From NCBI GenBank assembly GCA_021775315.1, contig JAJFIC010000018.1, forward strand, positions 1-64,000: 64,000 bases of DNA, read 5' to 3'. Below the pieces are notes generated by a model. The model was not told the DNA's origin and did no database searches. It saw only the letters and a list, made by a program, of their open reading frames with translations. The stretch comes from Paracoccaceae bacterium (GTDB lineage: Bacteria > Pseudomonadota > Alphaproteobacteria > Rhodobacterales > Rhodobacteraceae). The stretch's first letter is position 1, and each line of letters starts with the position of its first letter. A program made the position numbers and the translations under genes. Positions 8,532 to 17,275 of this stretch are shown one piece after another.

Positions 8532-11500
8532 ATGACAAAACACACTCCTATCGAACGCAGCTACCAATTGACCGACCGTTACAGCGTCGAACCAACCCGC
8601 GTGTTTCTGACCGGCACGCAGGCGCTTGTGCGCATTCTGATTGATCAGGCCCGCCGCGACAGGCAGGCGGGGCTAAATACCGGCGGGTTTGTTTCGGGCT
8701 ATCGCGGCTCGCCTCTTGGGGCGTTTGATCTGGAATTGTGGAAGGCTAAATCCCTGCTCGATGAACATGGCGTCGGTTTCCTGCCAGCGGTGAACGAGGA
8801 TCTGGGGGCCACCGCCATTCTTGGCACGCAGCAGGTCGAAACCGATCCAGCCAGAACCGTCGATGGTGTGTTTGGCATGTGGTACGGCAAGGGTCCGGGG
8901 GTTGATCGTTCCGGCGACGCGCTGAAACACGGCAATGCCTACGGATCATCGCCAACCGGGGGTGTTTTGGTTGTGGCGGGCGACGACCATGGCTGCGTTT
9001 CGTCATCCATGTCGCATCAATCCGATGTGGCGTTTCTGTCGTGGTTCATGCCGGTGCTGAACCCTGCCTCGGTTGCCGAATATCTCGAATTTGGCGCCTA
9101 TGGTTATGCGTTGTCGCGGTATTGCGGCAGTTGGGTCGGCTTCAAGGCCATTTCGGAAACTGTTGAAAGTGGCCAGTCTGTTGTTTTGCCCAAGGACAGG
9201 GTTTTCAAAACGCCGGACTTCACGCCGCCGCCAACTGGATTGCATTACCGTTGGCCGGATTTGCCCGGGCCGCAGATTGAAGCGCGGCTTGAGGATAAGA
9301 AACACGCAGCGCTGGCCTTTGCTGCGGCCAACCCGATTGACCACGCGATCCATGATCTGAAAGACGCGCGGTTTGGCATTGTGACCACGGGCAAAGGACA
9401 TCTGGACCTGATCGAGGCTTTGCGCCTGTTGGATGTCGACACGGCCACCTGTCACCGGCTTGGCATCGACATTTACAAGGTTGGCATGGTTTGGCCGCTG
9501 GCACGTCCTGCGGCCCTGGCATTCGTTCACGGCAAACAAGAAGTCGTGGTAGTTGAAGAAAAACGCGGCATTATTGAAAGTCAGCTTAAGGAATATTTCT
9601 ATGACTGGCCCGGCGATAAACCGGACCGCATGGTCGGCAAACGTGACGAGGCTGGTGCGCGCCTGATCCCGTGGACGGGCGAGCTGTCACCACTTGCACT
9701 GGTGCCTCTGATCGCCCGTCGGCTGGAAGGGGTGTTTCCGGGTGAAGGTTTCGCGGCCAAGGCGGCAGCCCTGACTGACACGCCGCCCGTATTGCTGTCG
9801 GTTTCCGGCGCGACGCGCACGCCCTATTTCTGTTCAGGCTGCCCACACAACACCTCGACCAAGGTGCCAGCAGGATCGACGGCGCAGGCCGGCATTGGCT
9901 GTCATGTCATGGCATGCTGGATGGATCGCGACACCGCATCTTTGACCCATATGGGCGGTGAAGGTGTGAACCGGACAGGTTCTGCGCGCTTCACGGGTGA
10001 TGGCCATATTTTTCAAAATCTGGGCGAAGGGACGTGGTATCATTCCGGGTCATTGGCGATCCGCCAATCTATCGCGGCTGGCATCAACATTACCTACAAA
10101 ATTCTTTACAATGACGCGGTGGCGATGACGGGTGGCCAACCTGTCGATGGTCCGGTCAGCGTCGCGGCCATCGCACATATTTGCCGCGCCGAAGGGGTTA
10201 AGCGGATCGCGCTGGTGTCTGACATGCCGGAAAAATTCGCTCCCTCTGAACTGCCCAAAAACCTGTCGCTGCATCACCGCCGCGATCTTGATCAGGTGCA
10301 ACGGGAACTGCGCGACGTTAAAGGCGTTTCCGTTCTGATTTATGAACAGGTCTGCGCCACCGAAAAGCGTCGCCGTCGCAAGCGCGGCACGATGGAAGAC
10401 CCCAAAAAACTCGTCCTTATCAACCCTTTGGTGTGCGAGGGCTGCGGCGATTGTTCCGTTGAATCAAATTGTCTGAGTGTCGAGCCGCTGGAAACCGAGT
10501 TTGGCCGCAAGCGAAAGATCAACCAGTCAACCTGCAACAAGGATTATTCCTGTGTGAACGGGTTCTGCCCCAGTTTCGTGACCCTCGAAAACGCGGTGCG
10601 GAAAAAGAAAACCGGTGCGAATATCGACGCGCTGGCCCTTGCGGCCTTGCTGCCGCTGCCGAATATCAAACCGCTGAACACGCCTTATGATCTGCTGGTG
10701 ACAGGGGTCGGCGGGACTGGTGTGGTGACCGTGGGTGCGCTGATTACCATGGCCGCGCATCTTGAAGGGATGGGGGCCAGTGTTCTGGATTTCACCGGTT
10801 TCGCCCAGAAATTCGGTGCGGTTATTTCCTTTGTGCGACTTGCCCAAGCGCCTGAGGCCCTAAATCAGGTGCGGGTGGATAACACCACTGCTGCGGCTGT
10901 CATTGGCTGCGATATCGTTGTCACATCGTCGGCCAAAGCCTCGGCCACCTATCACAAGGGCACAAAAATCGCGCTAAATATGGCGGAAATGCCAACGGGG
11001 GATTTGGTGAAATCCCGCGACGCCAGCTTGCACAAAGATCGGCGGGTTCAGGTGATTTCACAAACTGTCGGGGCTGAAAATCTGGGGGCGTTTGATGCAA
11101 ATAGGGCGGCAGAAACCCTGCTGGGTGACAGTGTTTTTGCCAATGTGATGATGTTGGGCTTTGCGTGGCAAAACGGGCTTGTGCCGGTCGCGCGCGATGC
11201 GCTTTCACAAGCGATTAACCTCAATGGTGTTGCGGTTGAAAAGAACCACGCGGCCTTTGCCTTTGGTCGCCTGATCGCGGCCAATTCCAGTGCTGTGGAC
11301 AGTGTGCTTGTTCAAGCACCCCCACCAGAAGAAACGCTGGACGCCAACATTGCCCGCCGTGTGGCGTTTTTGACCGAGTATCAGAACGCCGCCTATGCGG
11401 ATCAGTATCGCCGTCAGATCACGCAGTTTCGCCAAGCCCGCACCGGGCCTAAGGGCGATGAGCTATGCCAGACTGCCGCAAAATCCTTGTTCAAGCTGAT

Positions 11501-11954
11501 GGCGTTTAAGGATGAATACGAGGTTGCACGGCTGCATCTGGACCCGGTGTTCACAAGTTCCCTTGCCGAGGATTTTGAGCCAGGCTTCAAAATCAATTAC
11601 CATCTGTCCCCCCCCATGCTGCCCCTTGGCAAGGATGGGCGCGGCAGGCCGGTAAAGCACCGTTTTGGCCCCTGGATGCGCCCGGTTTTTCGCGTCCTGG
11701 CGGGCGTAAAAGCACTGCGGGGCACATGGTTTGACCCTTTCCGTTTTGTCGCCGAACGGCAAACGGAAATCGCGCTGATCGGTTGGTATGAGCAGTTATT
11801 GGCCGCAGCAGGCCGTAGCGATGGCAACCACGAACTCTGGATGGATATCCTGCGCGCCCCGATGGATATTCGCGGCTATGGTCCGGTTAAGGCAGAGGCG
11901 GTTGAAAAGGTCCAAAAGTCAGTTGCGGAAAAACTTGCGGCAATGGTGGCTTAA
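8532..11954 (+). CDS. fused indolepyruvate ferredoxin oxidoreductase (alpha+gamma)
   Basis: 1140-residue single-chain indolepyruvate:ferredoxin oxidoreductase. Domain order: pyrimidine-binding domain (TGTQALVRILIDQA ... GGFVSGYRGSPLG), TPP-binding domain (CSGCPHNTSTKVP, then a GIGCHVMACWMDRDT and GDGHIFQNLGEGT region), iron-sulfur region (NPLVCEGCGDCSVESNC ... CPSF, about residues 635-680), POR-gamma domain (VTGVGGTGVVTVGALI, about 722-737) and a C-terminal DUF6537-like region. Substrates in characterised relatives are aryl-pyruvates. It is a second, independently organised copy of the activity encoded by the split iorA-iorB pair 4 kb away. ATG start with AGAGGG upstream. Probably controlled by the divergent Lrp-type gene. 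Confidence 0.93.
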   Translation: MTKHTPIERSYQLTDRYSVEPTRVFLTGTQALVRILIDQARRDRQAGLNTGGFVSGYRGSPLGAFDLELWKAKSLLDEHGVGFLPAVNEDLGATAILGTQQVETDPARTVDGVFGMWYGKGPGVDRSGDALKHGNAYGSSPTGGVLVVAGDDHGCVSSSMSHQSDVAFLSWFMPVLNPASVAEYLEFGAYGYALSRYCGSWVGFKAISETVESGQSVVLPKDRVFKTPDFTPPPTGLHYRWPDLPGPQIEARLEDKKHAALAFAAANPIDHAIHDLKDARFGIVTTGKGHLDLIEALRLLDVDTATCHRLGIDIYKVGMVWPLARPAALAFVHGKQEVVVVEEKRGIIESQLKEYFYDWPGDKPDRMVGKRDEAGARLIPWTGELSPLALVPLIARRLEGVFPGEGFAAKAAALTDTPPVLLSVSGATRTPYFCSGCPHNTSTKVPAGSTAQAGIGCHVMACWMDRDTASLTHMGGEGVNRTGSARFTGDGHIFQNLGEGTWYHSGSLAIRQSIAAGINITYKILYNDAVAMTGGQPVDGPVSVAAIAHICRAEGVKRIALVSDMPEKFAPSELPKNLSLHHRRDLDQVQRELRDVKGVSVLIYEQVCATEKRRRRKRGTMEDPKKLVLINPLVCEGCGDCSVESNCLSVEPLETEFGRKRKINQSTCNKDYSCVNGFCPSFVTLENAVRKKKTGANIDALALAALLPLPNIKPLNTPYDLLVTGVGGTGVVTVGALITMAAHLEGMGASVLDFTGFAQKFGAVISFVRLAQAPEALNQVRVDNTTAAAVIGCDIVVTSSAKASATYHKGTKIALNMAEMPTGDLVKSRDASLHKDRRVQVISQTVGAENLGAFDANRAAETLLGDSVFANVMMLGFAWQNGLVPVARDALSQAINLNGVAVEKNHAAFAFGRLIAANSSAVDSVLVQAPPPEETLDANIARRVAFLTEYQNAAYADQYRRQITQFRQARTGPKGDELCQTAAKSLFKLMAFKDEYEVARLHLDPVFTSSLAEDFEPGFKINYHLSPPMLPLGKDGRGRPVKHRFGPWMRPVFRVLAGVKALRGTWFDPFRFVAERQTEIALIGWYEQLLAAAGRSDGNHELWMDILRAPMDIRGYGPVKAEAVEKVQKSVAEKLAAMVA

Positions 11955-12028
11955 GGATCAGGCAGAATGCTTCTGGACAGGGCTGTACAGGTTCACTACG
12001 TTTGGGTCAGCCTCAACCCGGAACATTC

Positions 12029-12673
12029 ATGTCGGCAAGCCCAACGTCACCGCAGAAACCTGAACCCGTCCGTCGCACCAACCGCGACGACTGGCTGAAT
12101 GCAGCACTTGAAATTCTGATCGACGAGGGCATTGAGCAAGTCAAGGTTTTACGACTTGCCGAAAAGCTGGGCGTCGCGCGATCGTCGTTTTACTGGTTTT
12201 TTGAAAGCCGGGGCGCATTGCTGCAGGCATTGCTGGAAAGCTGGACCACGAAAAACACCGGCGCCATTACGCGGCGCGCCAACCTTGTCACCGAAACCAT
12301 TACCGAGGCCGTGTTGCACGTCTTTGAATGTTGGGTGGATGATCGGAATTTTGACGCGAGGCTGGATTTCGCCATTCGCGAATGGGCGCGCAGGGAGCCC
12401 GATATTCGCACCGCGATAGAACAAGCCGACACCACCCGGATCAAGGCCCTGTCGGACATGTTCGTGCGCCACGGTTATCCGGAACAACAGGCCTTTATCC
12501 GCGCCCGGATCCTTTATTTTACCCAAATCGGATATTACGCGCTTGTCGATTATGAAAGCCTGACAGACCGGGCGCAATTCGTTGACGATTATATCCTCGG
12601 CTTTACCGGAAAAACCCCGACAGCGGCAGAACGCGCCCGCTTTAATGACAGTTTGCAAGGCTTGAAAAAATGA
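12029..12673 (+). CDS. TetR/AcrR-family transcriptional regulator
   Basis: TetR-type repressor of about 214 residues. The N-terminal HTH is clear (LNAALEILIDEGIEQVKV, LAEKLGVARSSFYWFF, RGALLQALLESW), followed by an all-helical ligand domain with no recognisable ligand. I take the ATG at MSASPTSPQ; an upstream TTG in frame would add nine residues without a ribosome-binding site. Its stop overlaps the start of the M24 gene by four bases (ATGA), so the regulator is translationally coupled to the DddP-like gene and heads the osmolyte cluster. It probably regulates its own operon; this is inferred from position. Confidence 0.9.
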   Translation: MSASPTSPQKPEPVRRTNRDDWLNAALEILIDEGIEQVKVLRLAEKLGVARSSFYWFFESRGALLQALLESWTTKNTGAITRRANLVTETITEAVLHVFECWVDDRNFDARLDFAIREWARREPDIRTAIEQADTTRIKALSDMFVRHGYPEQQAFIRARILYFTQIGYYALVDYESLTDRAQFVDDYILGFTGKTPTAAERARFNDSLQGLKK

Positions 12674-13923
12674 CAAATACACCGTTCAAAGACGACCGGA
12701 AACTCGCGTATCTGAACACCGAAGGCGCGGAAAAGCCGCTGAAGTCACCGGTCAGTCCAGCAACGCTGGCCACAGCCCGGGCTTATCGACTGGGGCGGTT
12801 CCGCGCCGAAATGGCCCGGCGGGACGTTGGCGCGCTGTTGCTTTATGATCCGATCAATATTCGCTACGCCTTTGACAGTTCAAACATGCAGGTCTGGACC
12901 GCACATAACCCCATGCGATACGCGCTGATCTTGGCGGATGGCCCGGCGGTGATGTTTGAATTCAAAGGCTGCGAGCATCTCAATGAAGGCCTGCCAGGGA
13001 TTGACGAAATTCGCACGGCGCAAGGTTGGATGTTCATGTCGCATGGTGACAAAGCCCCCGCGCAGGTGGGCGACTGGGCAGACGAAATCGCCGATCTGAT
13101 GCGCCAGCATGTGCCGGGCAATATGCGTCTGGCGGCTGACAAACTGGACAGCCCCGGCGTGCAGGCCCTGTCTGATCGACAAATTACCACCCTTGAAGGG
13201 ACCGAGATTACTGAGGTCGCCAGGTCGATAAAATCGCCCGAGGAACTGGACCTGATGCGCTGGACCATCCGGGTTTGCGAGGCCGGGATGGCACGCATTT
13301 ACGAACACTCGGTTCCCGGTGTCACAGAGCGCGAATTATGGGCGCATCTGCATTTTGAAAACGCCCGCTCGGGCGGTGACTGGCTGGAAACCAAGTTGTT
13401 AACCTGTGGGCCGAACACAAACCCGTGGTACAAGGAATGTTCGGATCGGGAATGCGAACTGGGCGAAATGATCTCATTTGATACGGATATGATCGGCCCT
13501 TATGGCTATTGCGCTGATATTTCGCGGTCGTGGACCTGTGGGTATGTGCCGATGAACCCCGTGCAAAAACGGATGTATGCAACCGCGCTTGAGCAGATCA
13601 ATCACAACCTTGACCTGCTGAAACCGGGAATGGATTACGCTGAATTCAACGAAAAAAGCTGGCGCATTCCGGCGGGTCATGTGGATTATCGATACTCGCT
13701 CGCGCTGCACGGCGTTGGCATGGCTGACGAATGGCCGGTCGTGCCTTTGCATGTGGATTGGTCGGACCGCGCAGCATCCGGTCGGTTTGAACCCGGCATG
13801 GTTTTATGCGTTGAAAGCCTGATGGCTGAGGCCGGTTCGGAATCCATCAAACTTGAAACGCAGGTGTTGATTACTGAAACCGGAACCGAACGTCTGGATA
13901 CCTTCCCGTGGGAGACGCCGTGA
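12670..13923 (+). CDS. M24-family metalloenzyme, DddP-like (DMSP lyase homologue)
   Basis: 417-residue pita-bread-fold (M24) protein that resembles the DMSP lyase DddP more than peptidases. DddP cleaves dimethylsulfoniopropionate to DMS and acrylate. Shared blocks: LLLYDPINIRYA with SSNMQVW and HNPMR (residues 57-83), GGDWLETKLLTCGPNTNPW and FDTDMIGPYGYCADISRSW (270-288), HGVGMADEWP (347-356). All six DddP metal ligands have counterparts: D271, D273, D283, H347, E382, E396. The Asp and Tyr reported near the DddP active site match D353 and Y342. Creatinase, the other non-peptidase M24 enzyme that would fit beside a sarcosine-type dehydrogenase, lacks these ligands. Alignment is from memory, so a DddP paralogue with another substrate remains possible. 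Coupled to TetR upstream and EamA downstream. Confidence 0.75.
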   Translation: MTNTPFKDDRKLAYLNTEGAEKPLKSPVSPATLATARAYRLGRFRAEMARRDVGALLLYDPINIRYAFDSSNMQVWTAHNPMRYALILADGPAVMFEFKGCEHLNEGLPGIDEIRTAQGWMFMSHGDKAPAQVGDWADEIADLMRQHVPGNMRLAADKLDSPGVQALSDRQITTLEGTEITEVARSIKSPEELDLMRWTIRVCEAGMARIYEHSVPGVTERELWAHLHFENARSGGDWLETKLLTCGPNTNPWYKECSDRECELGEMISFDTDMIGPYGYCADISRSWTCGYVPMNPVQKRMYATALEQINHNLDLLKPGMDYAEFNEKSWRIPAGHVDYRYSLALHGVGMADEWPVVPLHVDWSDRAASGRFEPGMVLCVESLMAEAGSESIKLETQVLITETGTERLDTFPWETP

Positions 13924-14786
13924 GCCTGCTTCCCGCGTTATTTGGACTTTTGGCCGGGGCATTGTTCGGACTGAACGTGCATATTCAGAGCAAAGGTCTG
14001 GATGAGGTCGACGGCCTGACGGGGGCTTTTCTTTCGGTTGGCACCATGGCCGCGTTGCTTTGGTTTCTGTCACCGTTTTTCACCGAATGGCGCTGGTGGC
14101 TGACGGATGCGGCGGTGATCTTTATGTTATGCGGGATCTTTTTTCCCGCCGGGGGACAGGCGTTTCAAATAGCGTCTATTCGCAAGGTTGGGCCGGCATT
14201 GACCTCGGCCGGGGGGGCGGCAGCGCCGGTTTTTGCCGTGTTTGCCGCCGTGATGTTTCTGGGCGAGTCCTTTGGCCTGCAAGCCGCGGCTGGTCTGACG
14301 CTGATGATTGGCGGATTGATCCTTAGCGCGGTCGGAACAAAAGGCATTAAACGCGGCTGGCCGCTTTGGGCGCTGTTGCTGCCTCTTGCGGCTTCGCTGA
14401 TGCGTGGCATTGTGCAACCGATCACAAAATACGGCTATGCCGAGGTGCCCAGCCCGTATTTTTCGACATTGGTGATGGCGTCGGTTTCAACCCTTGTTCT
14501 CTATGCTCTGCTTGTCGGCCTGAAGCGTCGCCCGACGATCAACGCCGCTAATCGTGGCTATATGTGGTTTGCCATTAGCGGGATCTTTAACGGTTTTGGC
14601 ATTTTGTCCCTGAACACCGCGATCCGCCTTGGCGAGGTGTCGTTAGCCTCGCCTCTGGCGGCAACGACGCCGCTGTGGTCGCTGCTGTTTGGTGTGATCA
14701 TATTTCGCCGCGAAAAATTGGGGATGCAGCATCTGGTGATTGCCGTGATGGTGGTTTGCGGCGCGGTGCTGATTGTCACGCGCTAG
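13920..14786 (+). CDS. EamA/DMT-family membrane transporter
   Basis: Drug/metabolite-transporter superfamily permease of about 288 residues with roughly ten predicted membrane segments in two EamA repeats (the first ends near GLTLMIGGLILS, the second near LVIAVMVVCGAVLIVTR). The second repeat shows the family's conserved block SLASPLAATTPLWSLLFGVIIF. I use the GTG that overlaps the previous stop (GTGA), with GGGAGA just upstream; a GTG 12 bases earlier is less likely. Direction and substrate are unknown. Its position between a DddP-like enzyme and a demethylating dehydrogenase suggests it moves a methylated osmolyte or a breakdown product. Confidence 0.88.
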   Translation: MSLLPALFGLLAGALFGLNVHIQSKGLDEVDGLTGAFLSVGTMAALLWFLSPFFTEWRWWLTDAAVIFMLCGIFFPAGGQAFQIASIRKVGPALTSAGGAAAPVFAVFAAVMFLGESFGLQAAAGLTLMIGGLILSAVGTKGIKRGWPLWALLLPLAASLMRGIVQPITKYGYAEVPSPYFSTLVMASVSTLVLYALLVGLKRRPTINAANRGYMWFAISGIFNGFGILSLNTAIRLGEVSLASPLAATTPLWSLLFGVIIFRREKLGMQHLVIAVMVVCGAVLIVTR

Positions 14787-14859
14787 ATGCAAAATGAATT
14801 GACGCGAATCGAAATCTAGACACTACTGTACAGATAGCAATCCGGGGATGGGGGACGAC

Positions 14860-17274
14860 ATGAAAAGCAATTACCGAGTGGTCGTGATTGGCGGCGGTGT
14901 GGTGGGGGCCTCGGTCCTGTATCATCTGGCGAAAATGGGCTGGACCGATGTCGCCATTGTTGAACGTTCAATTCTGACCGCCGGGTCAAGCTGGCACGCG
15001 GCTGGCGGTGTGCACGCCCTGAACGCCGACCCGACAATGGCGGCCTTGCAGGGCTATACCATCGACTTGCTGTCGAAAATTCAGGAAGAAAGCGGTCAGG
15101 ACATTGGGCTGCACATGACCGGCGGTATCACTGTTGCCTCAACACCCGAACGCTGGGAATGGCTGCAATCGGCCTATCGCATTTTTCAGACAATCGGCAT
15201 CGAAGATTGCTATTTGATGACGCCCGCGCAGATCAAGGAAAAATGCCCGATTATGGACATCACCGGTGTTCTGGGCGGGCTTTGGGCCGACCGCGAGGGC
15301 TATGTTGACACCACCGGAACTGTTCACGCCTATGCCATTGCGGCGAAAAAGATGGGTGCCGAGGTGATTGAGCACACCAAGGTTGATGATTTGAAACAAC
15401 GGCCAGACGGCACGTGGGATGTCATCACCGAAAAAGGCGTCATTCACGCAGAGCACGTGGTTAATGCCGGTGGATTATGGGCCAAACAAGTCGGGCGCAT
15501 GGCGGGGCTTGACCTGCCGGTCAGCCCTCTGGCGCACCATTATTTTGTGACCGAAAGCATCCCCGAAGTTGCGGCGTTGGATTTTGAGGTTCCGATGACC
15601 GTGGATCTTGAAGGGTTCACCTATATGCGGCAGGACCAAAAGGGGGTTCTGATCGGAATTTATGAGCTGAACCACCAGCATTGGAACATGGACGGCGCGC
15701 CGTGGAATTATGGTTTTGAGCTGATCCAGGAAGATACGGACCGCATCGAACGGGAATTGATGATGGCGTATCAGCGTTATCCGGCGCTGGAACATGTCGG
15801 CATCAAGAATTGGGTCAACGGCGCGTTTACCTTTTCGCCCGACGGCAACCCATTGGTCGGGCCAGTGCGCGGCGTGCGCAACTCTTGGCTGGCTTGTGGC
15901 GTCATGGCCGGGTTCCTACAAGGCGGCGGCGTTGGCAAAACGCTGGCCGAATGGATGATCTTTGGTGAGACCGAGGCAGACGCCTGGTCGATGGACATCG
16001 CGCGCTACGGCGAATTTGCCTCAAACCGCGAATATATCCGCCAGACCACCGGGCAGTTCTATTCCCGCCGTTTTGTTATGACATATCCGAACGAACAATT
16101 ACCTGCCGGGCGCAAGCTGAAACGCGCACCGGCCCATACCGCGATGGACAATGTGGGCTGCGTATGGGGCGAAAGCTGGGGGCTGGAAGTGCCGTTGATG
16201 TTTGGCCCCGAAGGGTTCCGTGAAACGCCAACGCTGAACCGCTCGAACGCCTTTGACGAGGTTGCGAAAGAGGTCAAGGCCGTCCGTGAAAACGTCGGTC
16301 TGCTGGATATTTCCGGCTTTTCCCGGTTCGAGGTCAAAGGCCCGAATGCCGAGGCTTGGCTAGATCGGATGTTCGCCACCAAACTGCCAAAACCGGGCCG
16401 CGCAAGGTTGGCGGTCATGCTGGCCCCGTCAGGACGGCTTAAGGGCGATTTGACCCTGTTTAACTGGGGTGACGGCAGCTATTGGATCATGGGCAGTTAT
16501 TACCTGCGCGAATGGCACATGCGCTGGTTTGATGATTATCTCAGCGATGGTGTCGAGTTGCGCGACATTTCGGATGCAACGGTCGGGTTTTCGATCACCG
16601 GGCCGAAATCGCGCGAGGTTCTGGCCAAACTGACCCATCAGGATGTCAGCAACGCGGCGATGCCGTTTCTGGCCTGTCAGACGCTTGATATCGGGCTGGT
16701 GCGCGCCAAAGTCGGCCGCCTGTCTGTCTGCGGCGAATTGGGATACGAGATCAACTGTTCAGCCGCTGAACATATCACCCTGCGTGAAACCCTGCTGGAG
16801 GCGGGCGCCGAATTTGGCATCCGTGAATTTGGCTTTTATACGATGAATTCGCTCCGGTTGGAAAAAAGCTTTGGCATCTGGTCGGCTGAATTCAGGCAGG
16901 AATACACGCCCGCTGAAACAGGAATGGATCGCTGGATTGATTGGCAGAAAAAAGGTTTCACAGGACGCGAGGGCGCGATCAAGGCACGCGATGAAGGGGC
17001 GCCCGCCAAGGTTTTGGTAACGCTTGAAATTGATGCCGGAAATGCCGACGCCAGCGGTTATGAACCCGTTTGGCAGGGCGATACACGGGTTGGATACGTA
17101 ACTTCAGGCGGCTATGGCCATCATGTCAAAAAATCACTGGCGCTGGCGTTGATAGACCCGGCAAGTGCTGAAACAGGCACAGAATTAGCGGTGCATGTGG
17201 TGGGCAAATTAAGGCCCGCAAAAGTCATCGCAGCCTCGCCTTACGACCCGGCAGGTCAAGCGATGCGGGGCTAG
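14860..17274 (+). CDS. FAD-dependent dehydrogenase with GcvT domain (dimethylglycine/sarcosine dehydrogenase-like)
   Basis: 804-residue two-domain demethylating flavoenzyme. Residues about 1-375 form a DAO-type FAD domain with VVVIGGGVVGASVLYHLAK at the start. The motif TAGSSWHAAGG carries the histidine that binds FAD covalently in dimethylglycine and sarcosine dehydrogenases. From about residue 430 on there is an aminomethyltransferase (GcvT) domain, which in relatives passes the released formaldehyde to tetrahydrofolate. Start at the second ATG (MKSNYRVVV) because GGGGGAC lies four to five bases before it; the ATG four codons upstream lacks a spaced site. Two bases separate its stop from the MttB-family gene. 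The substrate is likely an N-methylated amine such as dimethylglycine, sarcosine or a betaine product; which one is not visible. Confidence 0.88.
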   Translation: MKSNYRVVVIGGGVVGASVLYHLAKMGWTDVAIVERSILTAGSSWHAAGGVHALNADPTMAALQGYTIDLLSKIQEESGQDIGLHMTGGITVASTPERWEWLQSAYRIFQTIGIEDCYLMTPAQIKEKCPIMDITGVLGGLWADREGYVDTTGTVHAYAIAAKKMGAEVIEHTKVDDLKQRPDGTWDVITEKGVIHAEHVVNAGGLWAKQVGRMAGLDLPVSPLAHHYFVTESIPEVAALDFEVPMTVDLEGFTYMRQDQKGVLIGIYELNHQHWNMDGAPWNYGFELIQEDTDRIERELMMAYQRYPALEHVGIKNWVNGAFTFSPDGNPLVGPVRGVRNSWLACGVMAGFLQGGGVGKTLAEWMIFGETEADAWSMDIARYGEFASNREYIRQTTGQFYSRRFVMTYPNEQLPAGRKLKRAPAHTAMDNVGCVWGESWGLEVPLMFGPEGFRETPTLNRSNAFDEVAKEVKAVRENVGLLDISGFSRFEVKGPNAEAWLDRMFATKLPKPGRARLAVMLAPSGRLKGDLTLFNWGDGSYWIMGSYYLREWHMRWFDDYLSDGVELRDISDATVGFSITGPKSREVLAKLTHQDVSNAAMPFLACQTLDIGLVRAKVGRLSVCGELGYEINCSAAEHITLRETLLEAGAEFGIREFGFYTMNSLRLEKSFGIWSAEFRQEYTPAETGMDRWIDWQKKGFTGREGAIKARDEGAPAKVLVTLEIDAGNADASGYEPVWQGDTRVGYVTSGGYGHHVKKSLALALIDPASAETGTELAVHVVGKLRPAKVIAASPYDPAGQAMRG

Positions 17275-17275
17275 A

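Noticed and set aside
12670-13923. Creatinase or Xaa-Pro aminopeptidase as identity of the M24 protein
   Set aside because: Creatinase lacks the metal ligands that are present here, and the long shared blocks (SSNMQVW, TNPW, HGVGxxDEWP) point to DddP rather than to peptidases.
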